A program made the translations under genes and the position numbers. Positions 17,789 through 26,382 of a DNA stretch of 64,000 bases are shown here, in pieces. This DNA comes from CAZKBP01 sp964551015 (lineage in GTDB: Bacteria; Bacteroidota; Bacteroidia; Cytophagales; Microscillaceae): the NCBI GenBank assembly GCA_964551015.1, contig CAZKBP010000015.1:1-64000 (forward strand). The letters run 5' to 3'. Under the pieces are notes generated by a model, which had not been told where the DNA came from, did no database searches, and saw only the letters and a program-made list of their open reading frames with translations. Position 1 is the first letter of the stretch, and the number at the start of each line of letters is the position of its first letter.

Positions 17789-18937
17789 CTAAAAATTTTT
17801 ATAATAATCTCGGAGCCATCGTGTCAAGTCACTATAGATGGGTTGGGTGAAGCCCTCGAAAAGCTTCTGTTTTTCAGGAGGATTGATCTCCTTTCTGCGG
17901 CAGAGGCCGTATTGCTCGTCGCTCAAAGCTCGGCGGTCGCCTTGGTAAGTGGCCCAGCTATATTGCCAAATATCCTGTCCCTCAAAACTTTCATTGCGGA
18001 GTAGATTCTCGGTGGTAGCATCATAAACCAGCGCGGTAACGCGGCCTTTGGAAATGAGCTTTTTATTAAAAGTGCGTAATTTGGCTTCTACGGTTCCATA
18101 AACGGGTTTTTCTTCGCCTTCCACTTCCACTGTGCCCGTTTTGACGCTATCCTTGCGGATGGTTTCCTCTTTTTCGTAGATATGGCTTTCTCCTACTTGA
18201 AAATCTTCAAACTGTACCTGTACAATATGGTCGGGATAAACACGCTCAGCTTCGGCTTCTCCTGCTGTGTAAAACTCCACGAATTCATCTATATTTCTTT
18301 GTTTTAGATACTGGATAATATCATTTTGGAAAGCTTCTGCATTCAAATTATAAAAGCGTGAAGGAAGCACGAAAGGTTCATAGACCACTTTGAGGGTAGC
18401 GGCTCGTTTGGCAGTTTCTATTTTTTCATTGACTTCACGAAAATTTGGAACATATCGCTGACTTTTTACAAAATGAAAATAAGCTTCTTTGGCCTTAGCA
18501 CGCAGCCCCTGACCCAAAGCCAATTCTCCGGCTTGATAGTACTCGGCCGCCGCTTTTTCACGAGCACGACTTAACTCTTGGTACTTCCCCACGGGATTAG
18601 GAATGACCTGTAAGGCTCCTGGGGCACGACGAATTTCTTCATACATCCGGTTAATTTGTTCGTAATAATTGACAACTTTTGCCCATTTAAAGGGGTAATT
18701 CGTGCGTAAAGTATTCTCGATATCCATCTCGATGGTTTGGAGAGCCAGCGGATATGCCGTTCTTAAAGCTTCTTGCGCTTTGTCGTGCCCGGGGTTGGAA
18801 CGTAATCGGCTGACAGCTTTATAGACAGCTTCGTCGTAGCTACCTCTTTGCAAAGCTTGCTTTCCCGAAGTGCAGGCTTGAATCAAAATAATATTCGTTG
18901 AAAACAGCAAAAAGTAATGATAAATATTCAGTTTCAT
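17789..18937 (-). CDS. Lipoprotein of unknown function
   Basis: A 382-residue protein with a lipoprotein signal: a hydrophobic stretch ending LIQACTSG, with lipid-modified Cys at residue 22. Beyond it, helical segments (QRGSYDEAVYKAVSRL, AREKAAAEYYQAGELAL) resemble TPR-like or coiled helices in the first half. The second half is mixed alpha/beta with many charged residues and no catalytic motif that I recognise. It probably sits in the outer or inner membrane facing the periplasm. It has its own context: convergent with the peptidase, and a 240-base gap to the exonuclease gene. I cannot name a family. Confidence 0.75.
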   Translation of the reverse strand: MKLNIYHYFLLFSTNIILIQACTSGKQALQRGSYDEAVYKAVSRLRSNPGHDKAQEALRTAYPLALQTIEMDIENTLRTNYPFKWAKVVNYYEQINRMYEEIRRAPGALQVIPNPVGKYQELSRAREKAAAEYYQAGELALGQGLRAKAKEAYFHFVKSQRYVPNFREVNEKIETAKRAATLKVVYEPFVLPSRFYNLNAEAFQNDIIQYLKQRNIDEFVEFYTAGEAEAERVYPDHIVQVQFEDFQVGESHIYEKEETIRKDSVKTGTVEVEGEEKPVYGTVEAKLRTFNKKLISKGRVTALVYDATTENLLRNESFEGQDIWQYSWATYQGDRRALSDEQYGLCRRKEINPPEKQKLFEGFTQPIYSDLTRWLRDYYKNF

Positions 18938-19177
18938 GGTCTATAAAAGTTTTAGTACGGTAAGAAGATATTATAAATTACGAAGCGAGGAAAGCGGGGT
19001 TTTTCTAGGAAATACGTTAACAGGGTATTAACTCGCATGGGTAAGAATCAAGGATAGTTTATCTCCTAAGTAGTTTTCTGGGGTGGATTCTTCCTGTAGT
19101 GTTTTTTTTTAAATCCTACCAAAAATAGGATTAAGAAATGATTTTTTGCTTGAAAAGGGAGAACCCGAGCTAGGATT

Positions 19178-19717
19178 TTAAGCCCAATCCCAACACTCGA
19201 AATACTTTAGAAAAATTTTGCTGATATTTCGGACGTCATCGATCCCTCGGTGGTGGGTTCCCTCGAGGGTAAGCCCTTCTTGTTGGAGGGCTTTTTTCAT
19301 GTCCATTGGTTTTTGCCCTTTGATTTTGGCGTACTGATGTTTGAGGCTGATGTGCGGTTGGAGCCAATCCGTGGAAAGTCCGTGCAGTTCGCAATCTTGC
19401 TGCAATTGCTTGCGGTCATAGTAGCCCCAAGAACAGAGCAGGTACTGATCTTCAAAACTTTTGATCCATGCCCGAAATTGTTCGAGAGCCTCGGGAAAAG
19501 GGGACGCTTGGTCTACCATCGTTTGGGTAATAGAAGTAAGTGCTGTGCAAAAATCTGAGAGTTGAGGATGAATTTGAGGTTTTACGAAAACATCAAATTC
19601 CCCCAAAATTTGCGCTTGTCCATCTACACAGAGGGCGCCGATCTCAATAATTTCATTCGGTTGTTGGCGGCGCTCGGCCCAACAGGTGGCCTCTAGATCT
19701 AGGATGATAAACTTCAT
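19178..19717 (-). CDS. 3'-5' exonuclease, DEDDh type (KapD/ERI-like)
   Basis: A 179-residue RNase T/DnaQ-fold exonuclease. The Exo I motif is FIILDLEATCW with Asp7 and Glu9. Exo II lies near TSITQTMVDQASPFPEAL. Exo III is HHRGIDDVRNI, with His and Asp of the DEDDh set. The pattern LDLEATCW plus GTHHRGIDDVRNI is typical of the small KapD/ERI1-like group that trims RNA or DNA 3' ends. No extra polymerase domain is present. It lies 28 bases downstream of the TPR histidine kinase gene on the same strand and may be co-transcribed with it. Confidence 0.85.
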   Translation of the reverse strand: MKFIILDLEATCWAERRQQPNEIIEIGALCVDGQAQILGEFDVFVKPQIHPQLSDFCTALTSITQTMVDQASPFPEALEQFRAWIKSFEDQYLLCSWGYYDRKQLQQDCELHGLSTDWLQPHISLKHQYAKIKGQKPMDMKKALQQEGLTLEGTHHRGIDDVRNISKIFLKYFECWDWA

Positions 19718-19745
19718 AAATGAGCTTGTTTGAGAAGAGGCTAGA

Positions 19746-22316
19746 TCAGTCTTGGGTATTTACAGGCAAATATACGCGAAAAGTACTACCTTGACCGGGC
19801 AGACTCTCGAAGTCTATTTTTCCTTGATGCTTCTCCACAATTTTGCGGGTAATATCCAAGCCCAAGCCGGTGCCTTCTCCGCGTGGTTTACTGGTAAAAA
19901 AGGGTTCAAAAATGCGATCTTGAATTTCGTGAGGGATACCCTGACCACTATCTTGAATCTCCGTGAGTATATATTTGTCTTCTTGGAAAACTCGGATACG
20001 AATTATGCCTCCGTGTGGCATGGCATGAACAGCATTCTGGAGGAGATTCGTCCACACTTGGCTTAGTTCATCTGGATAGGCATAAATCTTAGGAATTTCT
20101 TGAAAATCCTGTTGCAAATCAATATCATGTTTGATTTGATTGCTGTAGAGATGTATCACACTCTCGACCGTCTCTCTTATATCGCAAAGGGTAGTGCTAG
20201 CATAACTCTGCGTATGTGAGTAGGATTTGAGTGCGTACACAATTTTAGATACTTTCTGTAAAGCTTCCTGAATATTTTGGCTATTGACTTGCTGTGCTTT
20301 CAGGTGATAAAGTGTCTCAAAAATGAGCAGTGCTTGGGGATGGCGGAGTAGACTTTGATAATTTGGCCACTCCGAGTGTATGTCCAATTCCACTAAAATT
20401 TCTGCCAAATGAGAAGCGTGGGGCATATCCGCAGATTCTAAGGTTTTGGTGAGAGCTATTCTTGATTTTCTTTGCTCTCTTAGGCTCTGTACCGGAGACG
20501 TTTGACTGATTTGTTGCATAGTCTGGACAAATAAGTCCTGCTCTTGCGGGCTTAGCTTTTGCCAAATCAGCGGTAAGGTTTCTATAGATTTTTCCACGGA
20601 ATTACTAATGTTACCAATAGAGGCTTTGATGGCACCGATGGGGGTATTGATTTCATGAGCTACCCCAGCGGTCAATTGGCCTAAAGAAGCTAATTTTTCA
20701 GACTGAATGAGCTGGTTTTGCATGCTCTTCAGCTCTTCTAAGGTTTGATAGAGTTGTTTATTCGTGCGAGAGATTTCTTCTTTTTGTGCAGATTGTACTT
20801 GATAAGCACGCTTCGTCATCTTTCTCCCTCTCAGAATGATAAACAACAAAGCGACCAGTAACAAGAGCACGACCACTAGAAAGGCTTGTATATATTTTTG
20901 CTGAGTAATCTGCTGATCTTTGAGGGCTTGTTTCTGGCGCAGGATTTCGTTTTGTTTTTCCTGTCTTTCTTTTTCCAAAGCTGCCTGATCAGCTTTCATT
21001 TTTTGCTTCTCGATGGTAGACTGCTTGAGCATATTTTCAGCTCTGAGCAACTCGTTTTGTTGCTGTTGTTGCATTTTTTCCATCAGTAATTGCTCTTCAC
21101 GCAATTTTTGATTGAGAATCTCAGCCGCGATCAATTCATTTTTGCGACGGAGCAATTGGTTTTCCTTTTCTTTTTGGTCTGCCTCATATTTTGCCCTGAT
21201 TTCTTCCATTTGCTCGGCTTTCTTGAGATTGTAGAGACTGTCTTTTAAGTCATAGTATTTTCTAATCCATTGGAAAGCCTCTTCAAAATTACCTTGCTGG
21301 CTCTCGAGGGTTACCAAATCTTGATAACTTTCTAGGCGCGTATCCTTGGCTTGAATTTGCTGTGCAATCTCGATAGATTTTTCTAGATGATACTTGGCTG
21401 AGTCGTATCGCTCGAGTTGCATGTGGGTTTTTCCCAATTCACGATGAATGCTGGCTGTCTGCCCGAGTGAGCCGAGTTTTTTTTTGATTTCTAGTGCCTT
21501 ATGCAAACACATGATGGCATCATCATAAGTGCCTTCGTAGCGGTAGGTCGTGCCTAGATTAGAAAGTACACTCGCCATCAGGTTTATATTCAACTCGGGT
21601 TGTTGCTCGAGTATATTTTTAGCCTGGAGCAAATACTTTTGGGCAGAAGCCCATTCTTCTTTTTGAATATAAGCTAAAGCGGTGCTATTGAGCAGCGTGG
21701 GTATGGCGGTATCAATTTGATTGTCTTGAGCGATTTTGAGTGATCTAATTAAATAGGTCAAGGCTTGATCTGATTTGCCTTCATTCCAATAGAGAAGGCC
21801 AATATTGCCGAGGGCAGACAAGATATGATAAGGTTTGGCCAATTGCTCGGCCAGACGAAGTGCTTGGAAATAGTACTCCACGGCCTTTCCATAATCGCCC
21901 AGCGAGTGATAAGTAGAGCCCAGAGCAGTGTAGACCTCCGATTTTCCTTGAAGGTCTTGGGTGTTTTCATATACTTTCTGGGCTTGATTGAGATGGTTGA
22001 GTGCGGTCTGGTATTTCCCCTGTAAAAACTCGTGAATACCGAGATGATAAAGAGCACGTCCTCGACCCTGAACATAACCTAACTCACAAGATAAGTCATA
22101 GGCTTGCTGTGCATAGGCAAGACCCTCACGGGGGGCTTCGGCACGATAATAATCAGAAATTTGGAGAAGAATAGCTACTCTTTGTGTATCCTTGGTGGTG
22201 CTACGAAGCTGTTCTTTTAATGCAGACAATGAAGTGGGAGATGAATGCTGCGCAATTCCTTCTCCGCTCATCCAAAGCAATAGCAGCAAAGCGAATAATC
22301 TCCCTGAAATCTTCAT
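19746..22316 (-). CDS. TPR-containing sensor histidine kinase
   Basis: An 856-residue membrane sensor. A signal peptide (residues 1-22) is followed by about eight tetratricopeptide units (residues about 50-370), a long Glu/Gln/Lys-rich coiled coil (about 370-470), one transmembrane segment (FLVVVLLLLVALLFIIL, about 478-494), then the kinase. The phospho-acceptor is His554 in AGVAHEINTPIGAI. The ATP-binding part has the N box NLLQNAVHAM (about 757), DSGQGIP, FFTSKPRGEGTGLGL and a final GSTFRVYLPV. Between the H box and the second dimerisation helix there are about 130 residues, much more than usual. No receiver domain or adjacent response regulator gene exists; a Crp/Fnr regulator gene lies upstream on the same strand. 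The ligand of the periplasmic TPR part is unknown. Confidence 0.9.
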   Translation of the reverse strand: MKISGRLFALLLLLWMSGEGIAQHSSPTSLSALKEQLRSTTKDTQRVAILLQISDYYRAEAPREGLAYAQQAYDLSCELGYVQGRGRALYHLGIHEFLQGKYQTALNHLNQAQKVYENTQDLQGKSEVYTALGSTYHSLGDYGKAVEYYFQALRLAEQLAKPYHILSALGNIGLLYWNEGKSDQALTYLIRSLKIAQDNQIDTAIPTLLNSTALAYIQKEEWASAQKYLLQAKNILEQQPELNINLMASVLSNLGTTYRYEGTYDDAIMCLHKALEIKKKLGSLGQTASIHRELGKTHMQLERYDSAKYHLEKSIEIAQQIQAKDTRLESYQDLVTLESQQGNFEEAFQWIRKYYDLKDSLYNLKKAEQMEEIRAKYEADQKEKENQLLRRKNELIAAEILNQKLREEQLLMEKMQQQQQNELLRAENMLKQSTIEKQKMKADQAALEKERQEKQNEILRQKQALKDQQITQQKYIQAFLVVVLLLLVALLFIILRGRKMTKRAYQVQSAQKEEISRTNKQLYQTLEELKSMQNQLIQSEKLASLGQLTAGVAHEINTPIGAIKASIGNISNSVEKSIETLPLIWQKLSPQEQDLFVQTMQQISQTSPVQSLREQRKSRIALTKTLESADMPHASHLAEILVELDIHSEWPNYQSLLRHPQALLIFETLYHLKAQQVNSQNIQEALQKVSKIVYALKSYSHTQSYASTTLCDIRETVESVIHLYSNQIKHDIDLQQDFQEIPKIYAYPDELSQVWTNLLQNAVHAMPHGGIIRIRVFQEDKYILTEIQDSGQGIPHEIQDRIFEPFFTSKPRGEGTGLGLDITRKIVEKHQGKIDFESLPGQGSTFRVYLPVNTQD

Positions 22317-22416
22317 TTTATCCTCCTAACATAATTCCATAATCAATACAAATAAATAGAAAGCTTCGGCATTTATCAAAAAAACTTCTCTTGGTCAGCA
22401 GAAAACTAGCCCGAAA

Positions 22417-23085
22417 CTAAGCCAGCGCATTGATATCAGGAATCTCGATCATTTTCTTAGAATAGCGTATGTAGCCAGCGGCTTTTAGCTTATTCAGGAT
22501 AGAAGTAACGGTAACACGGGTGGCACAAATCAGGCTGGCGATTTCCTCGTGGGTGAGATAATTTTTGAGTAGTACACGATTTCCATCACGTTCTCCTTCA
22601 CGCAAGGCCCAATCCTGGAAAAAGTGCAAGAGGCGAGTTTTAGCGTCTTTCAAGACAAGACTTGTATATTTGTCTTCGGTTTGTCGGAGTTTAGCCCAAA
22701 CGGTTTTGCTAAAATTAACCGCTAAACTTGGATTGCGCTCCAAAAAACCTTCAAAATCACGCGTGCGTATCACGCAAATCAGCACACGATAGGTTAAGGC
22801 TTCCACAAATTCCGTATGTGGGCTAGGATGGAGAGCGATTTCGCCAAAGATACCTCCCTCAGAAATGACCTCTTTGATGATCTCATTGCCATCTCGGTCA
22901 ATTTGTGAATTTTTGACCTTACCCTCGATGAGCAGGTAAATTTCGGCTTTGTTGAGTTTAAGCCCCTCGTTTTTTCTCAGCTCTTTGATGCGGCTGATAC
23001 TTTGTAAATCCTGCGTTTGTTTATTGTTGAGATTGGCTAAGAGAGGATGATTTTTCAAAAAGTGATATTTCGTGATTTGTAGCAT
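22417..23085 (-). CDS. Crp/Fnr family transcriptional regulator
   Basis: A 222-residue regulator. The N-terminal cyclic-nucleotide-binding fold shows the beta-roll text LLIEGKVKNSQI, EGGIFGEIALHP and EALTYRVLICVI. The C-terminal winged helix has LTHEEIASLICATRVTVTS (recognition helix) followed by ILNKLKAAGYI. No Cys cluster for an Fnr-type iron-sulfur centre is present at the N terminus. The Arg/Ser of a true cAMP pocket (RxS after FGE) is absent (FGEIALHP), so cAMP binding is doubtful. It is 100 bases upstream of the TPR histidine kinase gene in the same direction. Confidence 0.9.
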   Translation of the reverse strand: MLQITKYHFLKNHPLLANLNNKQTQDLQSISRIKELRKNEGLKLNKAEIYLLIEGKVKNSQIDRDGNEIIKEVISEGGIFGEIALHPSPHTEFVEALTYRVLICVIRTRDFEGFLERNPSLAVNFSKTVWAKLRQTEDKYTSLVLKDAKTRLLHFFQDWALREGERDGNRVLLKNYLTHEEIASLICATRVTVTSILNKLKAAGYIRYSKKMIEIPDINALA

Positions 23086-23300
23086 GAGATAGTGGTAATA
23101 AGTTTTTTGTACGTAATGGGTGTTCGGTGGAGCGTTTCTTATGAAAGCTTGACCGCCGATGCTTCCCTGTATTTCGTGATACTTAGTTAAATTTCACTAT
23201 TTATATTCCAAATCCAGTGCCAGTAAATTTTCTTTCTTTCAATCTATTGATAATCAAGTTGTTAAAACGTAAAAATAAAGATTTAATAGATGAGAGATGT

Positions 23301-23343
23301 AAAAAAAATGCTGATATTTCAGAATAATTCCGAAATATCAGCA
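23301..23343 (-). terminator. Strong rho-independent terminator of the Sus locus
   Basis: On the minus strand a perfect 12-bp stem (TGCTGATATTTC / GAAATATCAGCA) with an 11-base loop is followed by eight T. It sits about 35 bases past the amylase stop and should end the whole susC-to-amylase transcription unit. The remaining gap to the Crp gene (to 23086) shows no gene. Confidence 0.9.
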
Positions 23344-23379
23344 ATATAACTCATCTCGATTGTGTTTTTGAAAGCGGGT

Positions 23380-26277
23380 CTATTCTTTAATGATGCGCTT
23401 GGTAGCGAAGCCATTTTTACCCATAAACCGTAAAGTATATTGCCCCGTGGGTAAGCGATCTAACTGGAGCTCGAGGGCATCAACTTGTTGCTTTCGGTCT
23501 AAGTCAATTACAGAAATGACATTTCCTTGTTGATCAATTACCTCTACATTTAGCTGGGATATATTTTGCTGTTTAATGGCAATTTTGAATTTTCCATTAC
23601 CTGGATTCGGGAAGACCTGAATGGCTCTGGAGAGAGCTTGATCTTCCACGGAAAGAGGAGTGGCGTCAGGAAAGCTCAGCAAATCAGCAGGGGGAGCCGG
23701 TAAAGGGAAATTGGTATACAACCGGAACTCCCCGGGAGCTAGGCTTAAACTCATATTAGCATCAAATACGCTGAAAGGAGCGTTCTCACTTCCCTTGAAA
23801 TAGTCGTACCATTCTCCAGTATGCGGAAAATTAGCGTTAAGCTCTCTAGTACTTACGTCAAAGTTTCCTATCAAATAAACTGACATCTCATCTCCACTGT
23901 TAGGGCTACTTGTGGCATTTTCTGGCCTCAGGATGATTTGCTTTAGAGAAGTATTTTGACCAATGATTTGTACGTCCTCTGTCTTGAAGACTTGGTATGT
24001 ATTTCTGAGGTTAATCAATTCGCTCATGGTTTGATTGAGCTTGACACGTTCGGTATTATCCAAATATTCCCAGCGAATGGGTTTTTCGCCCGTGCGCCCG
24101 TTTTCATTGATGGATACCTCGTAGCCCAATTCGCCAAACTGCCAAAAAAGTTTTGGTCCGGGAATACTGTACAAGAAAGCGGCGGCGGCTTTGATGCGAT
24201 CTAGTGCGGTATTCAAGTCCCTGATATTATAACTACCCGAAGAAGCTCCAAAATCTAGCGCGTCTCGCATGAGCCTTTCTTCATCGTGACTTTCCATGTA
24301 GGCAATCAGATGAGAAACTTCCCAGCCACGACCGCCACCATTGCTCAGGGTTTGGGCATAAGTGCCCCGAATGTCAGAATTATTGGCAAAGCCAATGGCA
24401 TTTTGCTTAAAGCTCCCGTGCATATTCCCCCAGAGCATCATGCCCTTGCCCTCATCGGCCCGGTATTCAGCCAATTCTCTTTCCTCACTGTTATCAGCAA
24501 AATGCTCGAGAATGACATAGGCTGTGGAATCTACTTCCCAGAGCTTGTCCGCCATTCTCTTAAGTAACACAATTCGTGATTCATCGCGAGAGCTCCAGAG
24601 TCCTACGTCCTCACCACTTTGGGTTTGGGTCAGCCCTTTGGAGAGGTCAAAACGATAGCCATCAAAGCGATATTCTCGGAGCCAATAGGCATTGATCGTA
24701 TCGGCTAATGCCTGAGTCAACACGGATTCGTGGTTGAAATCATAGAACACGCTAAAAGGATGGGTGGCTTGTGGATTGAAAAAAGGATTATTCGTAGGTT
24801 GTCCGTTCTCAAAGTACATTTTTACGTAGGGGAATTCAAAATCCGCGTGATTGAGCACCATATCCAAAATCACCGCCATGCCTCGGGCGTGTACACTGTC
24901 AATGAGGGCTTTGAGTTGGTTTTTGGTGCCATAAGCTTTGTCGGGAGCGAAGAAAAAGATTGGATTATAACCCCAACTACTATTGCCTGAAAATTCCATA
25001 ATCGGCATCAACTCGATGGCATTCACCCCCAAATCCTGCAAATAATCCAAGCGATCGATCACTGCTTGATAATTTCTGGGTGTATCAAAATCACGCACTA
25101 ATAATTCGTAGATGACGAGGTCTTCCTGAGCAGGTCTTCGGAAATCTGTGGTCTGCCACACGTAGGGCGTTTGAGCTGTTTGTAATACAGAGACAGGCCC
25201 GTCGGTTAAGCCAGTGGGGTAAGGCTTTAGATTGGCGTAGTTGTCGGTGACACGCGGGTTGCTATCCGAACTAAAAAGAATCTTATCAGCGAAGGGGTCG
25301 GCAATTTTGACAGAATTATTTTTATCAGCAAAGACTACATACTGGAAGGCATATTCTTCACCCGCATCCAGATTATCAATTTGTAGCCAAAAGCGGTCAC
25401 CGGCGGGCGTTACATTCATGAGGTCATCTGTATTTAGAGTCCAATTGTTGAAATCTCCGATCAAGAAAACAAAGCTTTTGTTAGGAGCGAATAAAGAAAG
25501 GATGACTGTGTTATCATCTACATAGTTGATACCGTCTACCACTCCCTGGGGTAATGCCTGCACGCTTGGAGCCTGAGTAACAATAAACTCAAAGGCTACC
25601 GTATCGCTTTCCGATCCATTCTCAGCAATCAGCTCCGCCCTTTGGCGTCCTGAGCCGCTCACGGTCAGGGTATAATTAAAATCACTAGCATTGCTGACTT
25701 GGGTTTCAAGGTTTCCATCCACCAGCAGAGAAATGTTAGCTGGAAGAGAGGTTGTGGCCTCAATCGCTATTTCTTCTCCGGAATTGGCTAAAAATTCTTC
25801 ACTAGTGGGTTGTTGAAGGGCGATATTGAGTCCTTCACTAAACAGGTCTATAAAAAAATCTTCGGTTTGGGCGGAGCCATCCCCGTTTTTGAGGAGTACG
25901 CCTAGTTGCTCAATGGGGGTTCCTTCGGGTACATTGTAGTAGCTACGGGGCGTGAGCGTGATACTCCATACGTCATTGCCCTCAAAGGTCATGCGGCCCG
26001 GCTCGTAGGGTTCATTGAAATTATCCTGATCGGGAGGGCCAAATTCAAAAGCATCTCCCTCGTCTGAGGAGCCGGCACCTGACCAGAGAAACACATCTTC
26101 GGTGAGGCCGAGCAGACCAGTGGCTCTGGAATCTTGGGCTAGTTTGGCATCGATGAAGATGGTGATGGTTTGATCTCCATTTGGAAAAGCTGGATCGGTG
26201 CTTACTTGGGCTTGCGTGTGACCAAACCATAGCAAATAGAATAAACAGGCACTTATGTATTTTAGATATAATTTCAT
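23380..26277 (-). CDS. Secreted GH13 alpha-amylase family enzyme with T9SS sorting domain
   Basis: A 965-residue secreted glycoside hydrolase. Order: signal peptide (1-23), N-terminal beta-rich domains (about 30-235), a CBM48/E-set-like domain (about 245-345; VFLIGDFNNWTL), the GH13 barrel (about 385-760), a C-terminal beta domain, and a T9SS type A sorting domain (about 883-965; VFPNPGNGKF to LPTGQYTLRF). All four GH13 regions are seen: DMVLNH (472-477), GYRFDLS with nucleophile Asp544, VILEHF with acid/base Glu591, and MESHDEERL with His664-Asp665. It should cut alpha-glucans (starch, glycogen or pullulan) at the cell surface or outside. It is last in the Sus operon, 105 bases after susE and behind a terminator-like hairpin. 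Confidence 0.93.
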   Translation of the reverse strand: MKLYLKYISACLFYLLWFGHTQAQVSTDPAFPNGDQTITIFIDAKLAQDSRATGLLGLTEDVFLWSGAGSSDEGDAFEFGPPDQDNFNEPYEPGRMTFEGNDVWSITLTPRSYYNVPEGTPIEQLGVLLKNGDGSAQTEDFFIDLFSEGLNIALQQPTSEEFLANSGEEIAIEATTSLPANISLLVDGNLETQVSNASDFNYTLTVSGSGRQRAELIAENGSESDTVAFEFIVTQAPSVQALPQGVVDGINYVDDNTVILSLFAPNKSFVFLIGDFNNWTLNTDDLMNVTPAGDRFWLQIDNLDAGEEYAFQYVVFADKNNSVKIADPFADKILFSSDSNPRVTDNYANLKPYPTGLTDGPVSVLQTAQTPYVWQTTDFRRPAQEDLVIYELLVRDFDTPRNYQAVIDRLDYLQDLGVNAIELMPIMEFSGNSSWGYNPIFFFAPDKAYGTKNQLKALIDSVHARGMAVILDMVLNHADFEFPYVKMYFENGQPTNNPFFNPQATHPFSVFYDFNHESVLTQALADTINAYWLREYRFDGYRFDLSKGLTQTQSGEDVGLWSSRDESRIVLLKRMADKLWEVDSTAYVILEHFADNSEERELAEYRADEGKGMMLWGNMHGSFKQNAIGFANNSDIRGTYAQTLSNGGGRGWEVSHLIAYMESHDEERLMRDALDFGASSGSYNIRDLNTALDRIKAAAAFLYSIPGPKLFWQFGELGYEVSINENGRTGEKPIRWEYLDNTERVKLNQTMSELINLRNTYQVFKTEDVQIIGQNTSLKQIILRPENATSSPNSGDEMSVYLIGNFDVSTRELNANFPHTGEWYDYFKGSENAPFSVFDANMSLSLAPGEFRLYTNFPLPAPPADLLSFPDATPLSVEDQALSRAIQVFPNPGNGKFKIAIKQQNISQLNVEVIDQQGNVISVIDLDRKQQVDALELQLDRLPTGQYTLRFMGKNGFATKRIIKE

Positions 26278-26324
26278 AAAATCGCTTTTTAGGATAAATG
26301 GGCTTTGATTTTAAATTTTGCATT

Positions 26325-26362
26325 AAAAAAGGCCATCCCTCCTTGGGAGGAGACAGCCTTTT
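26325..26362 (-). terminator. Internal terminator-like hairpin between susE and the amylase gene
   Basis: On the minus strand AAGGCTGTCTCCTCC and GGAGGGATGGCCTT pair around a short CAA loop with two small internal mismatches, followed by TTTTTT. It lies just after the susE stop codon. It probably attenuates rather than abolishes read-through, lowering amylase expression relative to the uptake genes. No TAnnTTTG promoter is visible in the remaining 47 bases before the amylase ATG. Confidence 0.8.
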
Positions 26363-26382
26363 GGGTGGAGAAAAAGAGGTTT

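Noticed and set aside
19112..19132. Inverted repeat AATCCTA-TAGGATT in the gap before the exonuclease stop
   Set aside because: The flanking runs are A/T on the wrong side for an intrinsic terminator of either neighbouring gene, and the stem is only 7 bp.
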